64,000 bases of DNA, from assembly GCA_039105265.1 (NCBI GenBank), contig JAPFFF010000002.1:3410001-3474000 (forward strand). Direction: 5' to 3'. Position numbers and translations under genes: made by a program. The notes below the pieces were generated by a model. It worked only from the letters and a program-made list of their open reading frames with translations, made no database searches and was not told the origin of the DNA. Positions 48,319 to 59,200 of this stretch are shown in pieces (the stretch's first letter is position 1; every line of letters starts with the position of its first letter). The DNA is from Tritrichomonas musculus. Lineage: Eukaryota; Parabasalia; Tritrichomonadida; Tritrichomonadidae.

Positions 48319-50775
48319 TTAGCTAACCACATAAATATAGCATTTCTGTTTTTGCGGACTGGTCTTAGTGGGTCCAACAACAGCTTCTATACAATTGGTT
48401 ATTTTGGTATATTTTAGTTTGTCCAGGATTATCTCCTTAAGCCAATATGTGGCTATATAATCCTTGGGATCTCCACCATTAATAGAACAGCGTATTAATA
48501 GCGAGCTCTTAAGGAGTTTGTACCCAGTTACCTTAATTATATCTCCTAATTTAACAGCCTCGTCTATCTTCCTGCATTGCTTTATATTTGCATCCATCTC
48601 TTGCATAATATTGTCGCGATATCCAGTAATATCCTCTGTTTCGTTATTTTTGCATTCCTTTACAACCATCTTGGCACATAAATTTTTAGATGCGTTTGTA
48701 AACGAGCCCTCCTTAATTAATTGCATTATTGGGATTCCAGTTAAGCTCCCATATGCTGTTATTCGTTTAATATCCAGTTGCTTAAATCCCTTATTGGCTA
48801 ATATCTTGTCTATGTAATGCGCAATATTCGAAGGACACCAATACAATTGTAATATGGTTTGGGGTACCATGTATTCTATTAAATTTCCATATACATCGTG
48901 CATTACATTTAGCGAACATGCGAGCAGATATGTCTTGCCATATCGGGTTCTAGTTTCTTTAAACCCATACACATTTATTTCGGTCCCATCCTTTAAATCC
49001 AAGAACCTGTGCGTGTATGCTCTAATGTTGGAAAGGACCTTGTAAAGCATATCTCGAACCATCTCCTTATGGGCGCACTCCTCGATTTGGGCTTCTATAA
49101 CCTCGTTCTTAGACTTTATATTGTTAATCTGCTGTTCGTAGTGTTCCTTAAAAGCATTCTCCTCGGTTTCCTCCTTAATATCTCGGTTAATGGATCGAAT
49201 AGTTAGTGTCTCGTTTGGATAATTTAGTAATTCCAATTCCAGCATTTTAAACATTATTTTCTCTCGAGTACTCGATTTTAATAGCGATGCTGTGGATGTT
49301 GGGAATACAAAATTAAATATATTATTTGGGGTTAATCCAACATCGGCAGGTTTATTAATGTTATCCCGTGTTTGCACAGCTTTTAGTTTCTCGCAGCCCT
49401 TATGGATGTATGTATATAGAGGTTCGCTTGCTGTGTTTATTCGTAGATAGCTATCCTGTTGTATATTTACTTCGTCGTTATGTGGATCGATTTGCATTAA
49501 TACTACAGTAATGGGCTTATTCGAGCAGTACCAGCGGAGTGCATTCGATAATTTGGTTGCATTAATTTTTTCGATATAGAACCCATTAACTTTACCCGTC
49601 AACTTATTATGGTATAACGCCACAAACGCTAGGTCCAATTCTAAATCCACAATACAAACATTGTATAATATATTTTTGCAGAGCAAATTAAATTGGTTCT
49701 CGATAGAATTAAAATATATTAGATTCGGTGGCATTAAATTCTCGAGGTACTCCATATTTGCGTAAACCACATCTCTATCTAGGGTTCCAGTTGTGTTCTT
49801 ATAGAGATACATCGTAAACTCCAATCTTAAAATGCCGGTTTCCAACGAGTTCTCGATCGCCTTGCGTAATATCGGTTCTGGGTTGTTAATCCAATCGTTA
49901 ATATGGGAACCAATTTTATTGCGGACACTCGGGGATTCCATCGATTGCACAAACTTGTTATAGAATTTGTATCTAATGGTTCCAGTTGTAGAGGAGCTTA
50001 TAAACGTTAGACAATTATTGGATACGAGTTGGGAATTATTTATAATAACTGGGTTGTCATCTGGATTTGTATCCCCTTGCTTTACAAAGTCGTGTTCGCC
50101 AACCAGATGCCTAATAACATCCCTTTTGTTAAATACGCCTTTGTAATCCCGAGTAAAGTCGATATCGTGTATATACACAAGGTTTTCATGCAGGAATTCG
50201 ATTTTGGTGGAGTCTCCTAGTAAATTAAAGATGCTGTCGATAGAGACATTAGATAGATTAACCTTAAGGAGTTGGACGAACGAAGATGGTCTGTAAGCAA
50301 ATCCATCTGCACTCTTAATTCCAATTGGTTTAATATCTGGTTTGCGTATATCGATATCCAGCTGGTTTAGAACCCTCTTTATTGTAGCAGTGGTGCTACC
50401 AAGCAAATCCTTAGCGATTTTATTTAAAACACTATTATCTATTGTTTGGTCATCTGCGTCTGCATCTTTGGTATCATCTGGGTTCTTAATCTTTAGTTTC
50501 TCGATGTTCTTAATTAATGTGTCGTCAATTGGGTAATATACAACGATATTGTCGCTAAATAACTCGTTTAGTGGTTCCAGTGGATTATTCGTTTGTGTCC
50601 CACCATCCGTGTAATCTATAAACGATATATCGCTTTGGTTTATAACTCGGTTAAGGTTGTATAGCAGTGTTTCGTGCTTTATTTTACCACCACCGATTGC
50701 TTTAATAGCAAATGTGGCATCTGTTCGTGTCTTGTTTAAGGAAATCTCCTTAAAGAGCACGTCGTTGCTTTCCAT
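48319..50775 (-). CDS. Element ORF, 818 aa, possible replication initiator
   Basis: The largest frame of the element, from ATG 50,775 (MESNDVLFKEISLNKTRTDA). No known domain is certain. Conserved points, judged against the decayed relatives at 52.8-55.8 kb: IHDIDFTRDYKG (about 202-213), RYKFYNKFVQSMES (268-281), LRLEF (about 316-320), KVNGFY (395-400) and a C-terminal DEAVKLGDIIKVTGYKLL region. The order Asp-x-Asp, then YxK-type, then RxE is reminiscent of plasmid and phage replication initiators of the Rep_trans/Phage_CRI kind. This is only a pattern resemblance. A role in element replication or transposition would fit its size and conservation. Confidence 0.65.
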   Translation of the reverse strand: MESNDVLFKEISLNKTRTDATFAIKAIGGGKIKHETLLYNLNRVINQSDISFIDYTDGGTQTNNPLEPLNELFSDNIVVYYPIDDTLIKNIEKLKIKNPDDTKDADADDQTIDNSVLNKIAKDLLGSTTATIKRVLNQLDIDIRKPDIKPIGIKSADGFAYRPSSFVQLLKVNLSNVSIDSIFNLLGDSTKIEFLHENLVYIHDIDFTRDYKGVFNKRDVIRHLVGEHDFVKQGDTNPDDNPVIINNSQLVSNNCLTFISSSTTGTIRYKFYNKFVQSMESPSVRNKIGSHINDWINNPEPILRKAIENSLETGILRLEFTMYLYKNTTGTLDRDVVYANMEYLENLMPPNLIYFNSIENQFNLLCKNILYNVCIVDLELDLAFVALYHNKLTGKVNGFYIEKINATKLSNALRWYCSNKPITVVLMQIDPHNDEVNIQQDSYLRINTASEPLYTYIHKGCEKLKAVQTRDNINKPADVGLTPNNIFNFVFPTSTASLLKSSTREKIMFKMLELELLNYPNETLTIRSINRDIKEETEENAFKEHYEQQINNIKSKNEVIEAQIEECAHKEMVRDMLYKVLSNIRAYTHRFLDLKDGTEINVYGFKETRTRYGKTYLLACSLNVMHDVYGNLIEYMVPQTILQLYWCPSNIAHYIDKILANKGFKQLDIKRITAYGSLTGIPIMQLIKEGSFTNASKNLCAKMVVKECKNNETEDITGYRDNIMQEMDANIKQCRKIDEAVKLGDIIKVTGYKLLKSSLLIRCSINGGDPKDYIATYWLKEIILDKLKYTKITNCIEAVVGPTKTSPQKQKCYIYVVS

Positions 50776-50986
50776 TTATAAGTCGAGAAAAAAGTAGATT
50801 CGTATCTAGAAATCTACCTAATAATACCCAAAAATAAAATATTTTATAATTCGTATTTTGGGATTTTCTAAGTGGCTCCATATATGGCTCTCCAAGTAGC
50901 TCCATTTATGGGCCATATGCGGATTCCCAAAATAGCTCCATACATGGCTTTCCCAAGTGGATCCATACATGGCTTTCCAAGTAGTT

Positions 50987-52275
50987 CCATATGCGGATTC
51001 CCAAGTAGCTTCCCAAGTAGCTCCATATATGGCTTTCCAAGTGGTCTACGGTTTTTCCCGTACACCCAATATTTAGTGGACAGTTTATGTAAATCCTCGG
51101 GACACTAGATGGTTGTTCCCATAATAGCTTTCCAAGTGGCTTTCCAAGTGGCTCTCCCAAGTGGCTTTCCTAAGTGGTTTGCGGGAAATCCCGTACACCC
51201 AATATTTAGTGGACAGTTTATGTAAATCCTCGGGACACTAGATGGTTGTTCCCATAATAGCTCCATATAAGGCTCCATATGCGGATTCCCAAAATGGCTT
51301 TCCAAGTGGCTCCATATGCAGTCTCCCAAAATGGCTTTCCAAGTGGATTTCCATGTGGCTTATCCAAGTAGCTCCATATAAGGCTCCATATGTGTCTCCA
51401 TAAGCGGATTCCCAAAATGGCTTTCCAAATGGCTTTGCATGTGGCTCCATATAAGGCTCCATATGCGGATTCCCAAATAGCTCCATATGCAGTCTCCCAA
51501 AATGGCTTTCCAAGTGGCTTTCCAAGTAGCTCCATATAAGGCTTATCCAAATAATTTAATGGATAAATTTATATTTGGTAGATTCCTTGCGTGTAGATTT
51601 GTGGGGTATATACCCGCTTATGAGCTTACGCATATTCATATGAGAATGCGAGTATTTTCAATAGCATCTTGATGCGTCCCAAATCGAGTTCCTTGCGATC
51701 ATAGCTATCACCATTTATGATTTTGGTTCGGAGGGATTCCAAATCGGTTTCGAAATTTGATATTGTGTCGATGAGATCGTCCATGAAATCATCGTCGTTG
51801 TGGTAGTCGAATGCAAGGGATTTCCATTGGGGGTATTTCTTGAGGATGACGTGTTCGAGGTAATCGAGTTTGACACCATTAGCTTCGACAGTGGAGAGTT
51901 GTGGCATGGCAACAGTGGTTGAATTCATTTCTAACTGGATAAAAAATTGGATTGATTCGAGAATCGCGTTATTTTTGGAATTCATCTGGTCTGTCCCATC
52001 GGTCTGTGTCGCCATCGGAACGTTCCATAAGTGGTCCATAGGTGGTCCCATATGTGGTCCCATAGGTGGTCCATAGGTGGGCCATATGCGGCCTATTTTC
52101 GGAATTTGTATGGGCTCGAATATGGGCGTTTTAAAGGCGTTTTGGGGTAGTATGCAGTATGGGTCCCATATGTGGATTTTGAATTTTAACCCGAATATGG
52201 GCCCAAAAATGGGCCATTTATAGGCGTTTTAAGTGGATTCTATCTGACCCCGATTATTGATACACTATCACTACT
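50987..52275 (-). repeat. Right terminal inverted repeat
   Basis: Inverted counterpart of the left arm with the same module order and two 72-bp units. It is somewhat longer than the left arm. It carries a 145-codon frame related to the one in the left arm. Confidence 0.85.
51626..52063 (-). CDS. Small frame inside the right terminal repeat
   Basis: 145 codons, sharing its first 90 or so residues with the left-arm frame and ending RIKMLLKILAFSYEYA. Not recognised. The predicted C-terminal helix looks like real protein, making this arm copy the better gene candidate. Confidence 0.45.
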   Translation of the reverse strand: MGPHMGPPMDHLWNVPMATQTDGTDQMNSKNNAILESIQFFIQLEMNSTTVAMPQLSTVEANGVKLDYLEHVILKKYPQWKSLAFDYHNDDDFMDDLIDTISNFETDLESLRTKIINGDSYDRKELDLGRIKMLLKILAFSYEYA

Positions 52276-52449
52276 AAGCAGGTCGATACTTCTTCTTTCC
52301 AGAAACTAATGAAATGATGCAATTGCGTGATAACGAGTTTGAAACACTTCACAGATGTACTGATGAGAAGCTCGATAAAAATTTTTTTAATCTAAAAGAT
52401 ATTACAAATAAATGGGTTCATGTCTATGTGGATAAACTTCATTAACTTT

Positions 52450-52481
52450 GCTACGTGTCTGAGACCCTCCGCACATCCTTA
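52450..52481 (+). repeat. 32-bp direct repeat, right copy
   Basis: Second copy of the repeat at 45,223-45,254, same orientation, 31 of 32 bases equal. It lies 4 bases after the stop of the interrupted short ORF. Confidence 0.75.
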
Positions 52482-52827
52482 ACCTCGAAAAACAGCTACT
52501 TTTTAATTGATTTCATCCTCCAAACCATGTCAAATTTGTGAATTCTGAGGAGAAGAATCATTTGTGAATTTTTTGTTTTTCATAAGACCCCTCGAATGAT
52601 CACATTCGTAGGATGTTCTGCGCGCTAGTTCTATTATTTTTACATTAGATTAATGGAACAAAATTGGACATAATTATCCCTATAGCATTATGTATAACAA
52701 ATATTTTACTATATATTCGTAAACAATTCCACTATCGAATCTAATTTTAATTTAACTTTTTTATTTCTACTACTGCATTAAACTAGCACAAGAGCACCTA
52801 CGCATTTAACTTTTTACTTAAAATGAA
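52482..52827. other. Spacer, possible N-terminal transposase remnant on minus strand
   Basis: On the minus strand, in the frame of the Tc1 relic, the stretch near 52,490-52,595 reads KKFTNDSSPQNSQI and HGLEDEIN with stops. It may be the missing middle of the transposase. The rest is AT-rich without a gene. Confidence 0.35.
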
Positions 52828-54992
52828 ATGGAATTGCCGGTACTAGACTTTCACACAAAGAGGGACATTAGTATTAAAGATCTTAATGGTCCAACAATAA
52901 CAATGCCATTAAAGCATGTACAACATAATAATTCAAAACCAGAAACGATGTTGTATAATCTTACCAAAAGTATTAATGCGAATGATATATCCAATATCGA
53001 TTACACAGCAGGAGTTCGCAATAAACACGAACTTAAAGCATTAAGTGAAAGGTTCTGTGATAACATTATATTGTATTATTTGGTTCCAATTAAAGATAAA
53101 AAAGGTAATAAGGTAGAGTATTTATCGAAATTCTTGCAGAATATACATCCAAGATTAAGAGATTACTAGCAGAACATAATATTAATGTTACCAATAGATA
53201 TATTAAACCAACATACAGTAATAAAGAAGGTGAATACTATAAACAATATATTTAGGTTGCATTACCAACGATTCCAGTTAACGATGTATTTGCATTAATT
53301 ACTAGTGAAGAAGCTATTAAATCCTTTAATAACGAAGGTATCTATATTAACGATATCGACTTTACACAAGACTTTGCTGGTGTTATTAACAAAGAAGAGG
53401 TGATCCAGTATCTAATAGATAATAACGATTTTATTATGGAAGGATCCAATACTTTTGGAGATTATGTGATAATGGATAACGATAAATTGGTCGGTAAGAA
53501 CTGCTTAACCTTCATTCATAACACAGAACATGGAGTAGTTAGATATAAGTTCTATAACAAATTTATACAATCCATCGAGAGTTAAGAAACAGTATTAACA
53601 ATAGCTTAGATACAGGTTTATAGCGATTGGAGATAACATTCTATATAAATAACAAAGCTGTTACAGAAGAATACATCCTCAAACATCTTAATTACCTTAC
53701 AGAACTGCTTCCACCAGAGTTAATCTATTACAATCCCATAAACAACCAATGGAAGTCTGTCTTAAACAAATTAGAATACAATTTACTCATAGTAGATCTC
53801 AATAATGAAATCGCACTGTTCTCATAACTTCATTAACGATGTTACTGGTAAGGTAAATGGGTTCTACTTGTATAACATTACCGATAATTACATAAACAAT
53901 ATATTAAAGTTATTTAGCTTTAATCTTCCATTACTAGTTGTTATATGCAAGAGAAACGGAGAAGAATTAATAATAACTGAGAGATGTTATGAGAAGGTTC
54001 TCGTACCGAATATTACTAAAAGATTCGAATTAGATGAGTTAGTAACATATCTGACGAATGGCAATAAGAGATTCGCTCCGATATACAAGTTAGATGCACT
54101 TAACACAACTAATTTAGAAGATACTTCGATAGTTAAGTTTCGAGTAATTAATTCCAAGAATATCTCAACAATTAAAACTGAGAACATATCAATTAAATTT
54201 ATCGACTCCACTATCTATTTTATTTTAGATGAAATGAGAAATTCTCTAGAACAACAGTATTTAAAAGAAATTGCAGCAGAAAAGATGATTATGCATAATT
54301 ACGATGATGTAATTAAGTCTGTTAAATTCGATAACAAGAAAGTAGATACTGTGGTACAAGATATTATAGATGAAGGTGTTAAGTTACAATAAGAGGTACA
54401 AGCAGCCAAACAACTACGAATGCAACTATGTAATTACTTAGTAACAGAGTTAATGAAACCGAAAACACATTACAAGAGATTGTTAGATATGGAAAATAAT
54501 GTTAAGATGTATGTATATGGATTTCGAGATATAAGTACCAAATGCAGAACTAGATATCTACTAGCTGTAAGTCCAGATAACAAGTTAACACCAACAACTC
54601 CATTGCTATTATACCCAGCAGATAGAGAACTTAAAGACTTCATCTATAATAACGGCGAAAGAGATCGATTTTCTTCGATATATGAAGAATGGTATAAAAT
54701 AGATGAAACTAATAAGATTTGTGGCAGAGATAAAGGTAAATGGTGTTTCATTATCGAGAAGCATGGTACAGCATACAAGAAGACCAAGAATTTACAGCCA
54801 GTAATAGATATCATAGATGTATACGACGATAATGATGAAGTATATGAGAGATCTCACACTAATATAGAAGATAGTATAGACATGCGGAAGACATGTACCG
54901 ACGAGTTCTTTAAACATAAATACATTAATAGCAACAAACTCCAGAAGATCGATGATATAGTTAAAGAAGGTGATGTAGTTCTTCATAAATAA
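52828..54992 (+). pseudogene. Decayed relative of the element's 818-aa gene
   Basis: This is a fossil copy, opposite in orientation to the intact gene. It has recognisable stretches in the same order as the intact protein: TMLYNLTKSINANDISNIDY near the start, a RYKFYNKFIQSIES segment in the middle, a GKVNGFY segment, and a C-terminal DDIVKEGDVVLHK. It is broken, with several breaks, and no complete frame remains. It is far more AT-rich than the element at 45-52 kb and clearly diverged from it in protein sequence, so it derives from an older, distinct subfamily. Terminal repeats like those of the intact element were not seen. Confidence 0.8.
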
Positions 54993-55514
54993 CTTCCTAT
55001 CTACACATTCTTTTTAAAGTTGCTGTTCTGGAGATTGTATCATTTCATTTAGCATAAAATATATAGGGCAAATGATAAATATAATTAGTATATTCCCAGT
55101 CTTAATAGTCAATATATTCTGAACATTTGATTATTTGAAATATCTTTTAAATTAGTTGTGTTGAGATATTCTTACTTGTTTATTGGAGCAAATTATTTGA
55201 AATTATTCATTAAATAAGTTGCTACTTAATTTATTACACATTACTTATTAATATTTGGTACTATATCCTTTTCTTAAAATCTCTCACTTTGTATTTTATT
55301 CATCTCCATTTTTCTTATATGTAACTACTAATAATGAAAAGTTATAACTAAGTAACTTAAGAACATTGTTAATGTAGTTGTCCGTAATATTTTATAGTTA
55401 GAAACCACTTGCCATACTAGAAATACCTTTATTGAAATGTTTGAACAAAGCAGTTTCTTTATCAAGATCCACTACTCGAAAGTTTAATTCGAGTTTGATC
55501 AATATGGATTTTCA
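54993..55514. other. AT-rich spacer
   Basis: No gene was recognised between the two fossil fragments. Confidence 0.4.
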
Positions 55515-55817
55515 TTACTTGCTAATCAGGCTGTAATATATTAAATCAATTGGCAACATTTCTTTGAGATAATTAAGATAGTAGTAAATGTATTCCTCAT
55601 TAACAGTATTGCTGTTTATATTAAACATTATCTCTAATCGCAACAAATTTGTATACAAGCTTTTGTTAATACTGTTTTCTAAAGATTCACCTGTGTTGTA
55701 CAACAAGTCTGTTATATGACCTCTAATCTTACCTTTAACCCTTGGACTTTCGATAGATTGAACAAATTTGTTATTAAATTGATATCTAACTATTTCTTGT
55801 TCTATTATTATTTTCAT
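55515..55817 (-). pseudogene. Second fossil fragment of the 818-aa gene family
   Basis: A minus-strand fragment of about 100 codons matching one central region (RYQFNNKFVQSIESPRVKGK, then LRLEIMFNINSNTVNEEYIY). It is inverted relative to the neighbouring fossil, so it is either a separate insertion or a rearranged piece. Broken and partial. Confidence 0.75.
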
Positions 55818-56224
55818 TTCTTTGCATTTCTCTCTTTCATCTATGATAAATGCTTTATAATAAACAAAATAATCATATATTGATAATTCATGATTTAATG
55901 ATTCTGCATTCGAGAATTTGTATCTTCATCGGTCTTTTATATAGAACTTTTTAAGCAGTCCTAATGTTTCAATTTATAAATGGCCGAAATTTCATTATTC
56001 TAATTTTATTCAATGAAATATTAAAACAAAACATTAAAAAATAATAATAAAAAAGAGAAATAAATGGCAAGAAAATGGCTTTATTTCAAAACTAGTACGG
56101 AATACTGATATTTTTATGTTTGTGTTAAAAATGATGTTTCTCATAAATCTGGCCAAATATGTTTTAAATTTTTTCTATTTATATAAACTTTTTGTTAGAT
56201 ATTAAAAAATAGATTTTCAGGTAA
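55818..56224. other. Upstream region of nucleoporin gene
   Basis: AT-rich DNA without a recognised gene. No clear TCAYW site lies close to the ATG. Confidence 0.4.
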
Positions 56225-59200
56225 ATGGACATAACAAAAGCCAGTCTTTCATCCAAAAACAACACATCGAGAGCTATTTTGCATATTAATGAATGCGTTA
56301 ACTACGACAATAATATTAAAGAGTTTTTTACAATACTAGGAGAAACTGAAGATGTTGGATATTATCGCACACATCAGGATGGAAATGTATCAGCAACAAA
56401 TATTTTTTCGCTTAATAGTACTGCTCCGTTTCCATCTATTGTCAAAACTCATTATATGTTCAGTGAAAAAATTGCAGTTTGTGGAATTTTACCTAAAATC
56501 CAAAGATATTATTATATACTCGATAATAAACTTTTTTTATGGCACACAAATAACAAAGCATATAGTGATGGTAATGTTGAACAAATTGTTGAAGAAGAAA
56601 AAGTCATATTAGCTGTTAGTACGATGGAAAGAGGCCGAGATCAATTTTTTACAAAAGCTGTTGATTCGCTTTTAGCAGTAGCTACGGCAACATATATCAA
56701 AATCTATCCAATTCAAGATGATATTATTAATCCGGGCGTTTTTTATACAGTAAAAATTTCATTTACTCCTACATGTTTGTGTTCTGGTAGTTGGGATACA
56801 TTATTTATCGGTGCTGCGGATGGTCAGTTATATTCTCTTCAATTTCTTGCTACGCCAGGAGGATTTTTTAACCCACAAGTTCAAGAAAATATTAAAATCA
56901 ACAAATTAACAGCATGGACTATTACAAATGTATTAATATCTTTTTTCAGTTTTTCCGTTGCGCCAATCGCCAAAATTTGCTTTGATAGTACCACCAATCT
57001 TCTTGCGACAATTGATAATACTCAACGAATTCATATTTATTCTTACAGCGGTGATTCGTTATCTTCAGAATATTCTTATACGCCACCAAAAGATACAGAA
57101 TTTGTTGCGATTAGTCCTGTTTATCTGAGTGACTCACAATTTTTACGATTTGTTGCCTTCACATCAAAAGGAGAACGATATTTTTTTGGTAATGGAGCAT
57201 TATTTAGCAAAAAGACAAAAATTGCATTACGAGGTGAAAGAAAAGCGCCGGATGAATTACAAGGCGAAACTGTTGTTGATGCTTTTTTCCTATGCGGCTA
57301 TACTGTTTTTGTATGTAAGAATTCAGTAGTTGGAACTCAAGTCATCAATATTGATTCTGAAAATTGTTATGAATGCATTGGAAAATCTAAATTGAGTGGA
57401 TATGGAATTTGTATTGCTACCATGGAGCATGCTCTTGCATGGTCAGATTCCAGAATCTTTCATGCTCCAATAATCAATCAACATTTCATGGAACCGATTG
57501 AATTTCTTGTTCTCACATCAAATGGTGGGTGTTCGATCAAGATTCGTCCTCCATGTCATTTTGTACGTCAACAATTTATTACAAATCGATTTTTATATAA
57601 CGAAAATACGAATGAAGTAATGAAAAGATATGAAGCAAACGATGAATCATGCGCCATGTGTCTTTTACTGTCATCGCTTTATCCCGAAGAATCAGATCAT
57701 TATATTTTTATAGCCAGTGAATATAACCGTCTACAAACTCAAGGATACAAAATAGAAGAAGATGAAGAAGATGTCAGAACCCAAGATCAAAATCCTCCTG
57801 AAGAAGTGAAAATATTATCACCACAATTTCTTACTCCAATGACTCATGCCTTCTACATCAGAGCCCAAAGATTAATACAGTTTATGTGGGAAAGTTCAAT
57901 TTTCTACAGAGCTCGAGATGATTTAATCAAAGTTACTCCACAATTTTCTGCCTCATATCCAGATATTCTGAAAAGATTGAGTCAGCTCATAGAACTCTCT
58001 CAAAAATACCTTACCAACTTTGACCATAACATGGACAAGCTAAGCAGGCACCAGCAAGCTCTCTATGATGTAGAAAAAGGCCAATTAGACTGTCTTTCCA
58101 AATTTCTTAGCGAACTCATTGAAATTCTCAAGTTTATCCGAATTCTTCGCAAGCAGAAAGCGACATTGCTTACGATGCCCATTGCCAATCTTGATAAGAA
58201 GGTTGTAGCTCGACTCATTGATGAAGCATTAGCACCACCGACTCCTAGTGGAGTCTATCTGATCACTGCCCTTCAACAATATGCGATTGGCCTTATCACC
58301 TCTTTCAAGAACATGATTGACACTCAATCCAAGACTGAATTACGGCAATATCAAATGTATGATTCTGATCTCAACACATTGACCTCAATTTCACCTCCAA
58401 CCGACATTCATCAAGAATCTGACAACCAAGGCTCATTACATTTGTCCAAGTTCCAGCAAGTGTCCCAACAAATTGCAGCTGATCCGTGGCTGAAGATGGA
58501 GTCAACTCTTGACCTTCTCACAATTGAAATCAACGAGGAATGTCCGACCTTCTTAATGAGTCCCGAATCTCTTGTCATTCGCGCCTTCCAAGATCTCAAG
58601 GCAGCCACGAAAGAGCCGAACCACGAAGAGAAGAAAAAGCTCGCTCACAACGCAACCAAGATTTTCCTCTCAAACATCAACGTCAACAGAATTGATGGCA
58701 ATTCGAATCACGAAGTTGGCCATCCGTCGTCCTCGATGTGGTGCGGCGTTTGCTGCTCACTTATCGAACTCGGCTTTGACGTCTACGCAGTCAAGATAGC
58801 GGCAGCACGCGCGCATTACATCGACGAGGCGCAGCGAGGCTACTATTGGTACGTTAACGGATGCAACGAACAAGAGAAGAACTCGATGCAGATGTTTAAC
58901 GAAGTCAGCAAGATTTACGAGTCAGCGTTCGATGCATCTTATTCAACAGAAGGCCTGACTGCGATCCTTGACAGCAACGACGAGCTCTTCATTCTCCTTG
59001 TTTATCAGCATCTATTGAAAACCAACCAAATTGAGAACCTATTGAATTTAGATAACGATCTTGTTCTCGACTTTTTGAGAGAAAATGATCCAAAATTAGT
59101 TTGGAAGTACTACGTTGCTCACGACAAATACAAGGAAGCTATTATTAATTTAATCAAGTATGCTTCGGACACGTATTCTGCACCAGCTGGCGATTCTGAC

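Larger units (their letters stand above)
45475..52275. mobile_element. Polinton/Maverick-type element with non-canonical gene set, looks whole
   Basis: Ends are AGTAGTGATAGTG ... CACTATCACTACT, bounded by an exact 6-bp duplication AAGCAG (45,469-45,474 and 52,276-52,281). AG...CT ends, a 6-bp target duplication and very long inverted repeats are the Maverick/Polinton signature, and these elements are abundant in trichomonads. Left arm 45,475-46,612, right arm 50,987-52,275, nearly identical over most of their length. The arms are followed inward by looser subterminal repeats (to about 46,697 and from about 50,868). Four open frames lie inside (172, 197, 86 and 818 aa). None is a Polinton hallmark gene (polymerase B, integrase, ATPase, protease, capsid). 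GC is clearly higher than in the surrounding DNA. Near-identical arms, an exact duplication and open frames suggest a recent insertion. Family placement is by ends only. Confidence 0.8.
45387..52445 (+). pseudogene. Short ORF interrupted by the 6.8-kb element
   Basis: The left portion (45,387-45,474) starts MDYVDSDYDSDLEKLC and ends at target site GAAGCAG. The right portion (from 52,282 to TAA at 52,445) reads RYFFFPETNEMMQLRDNEF and ends HVYVDKLH. With one copy of AAGCAG between them the two sides share one frame, about 82 codons, which supports the insertion point. The product is acidic at its start and I do not recognise it. It may be a host gene fragment or part of an older mobile element, since it sits between 32-bp direct repeats. 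Confidence 0.6.

Noticed and set aside
45475-52275. Rolling-circle Helitron or hAT element
   Set aside because: Inverted arms over 1 kb, AG/CT ends and a 6-bp duplication do not fit Helitrons (no duplication, no inverted ends) or hAT (8-bp duplication).
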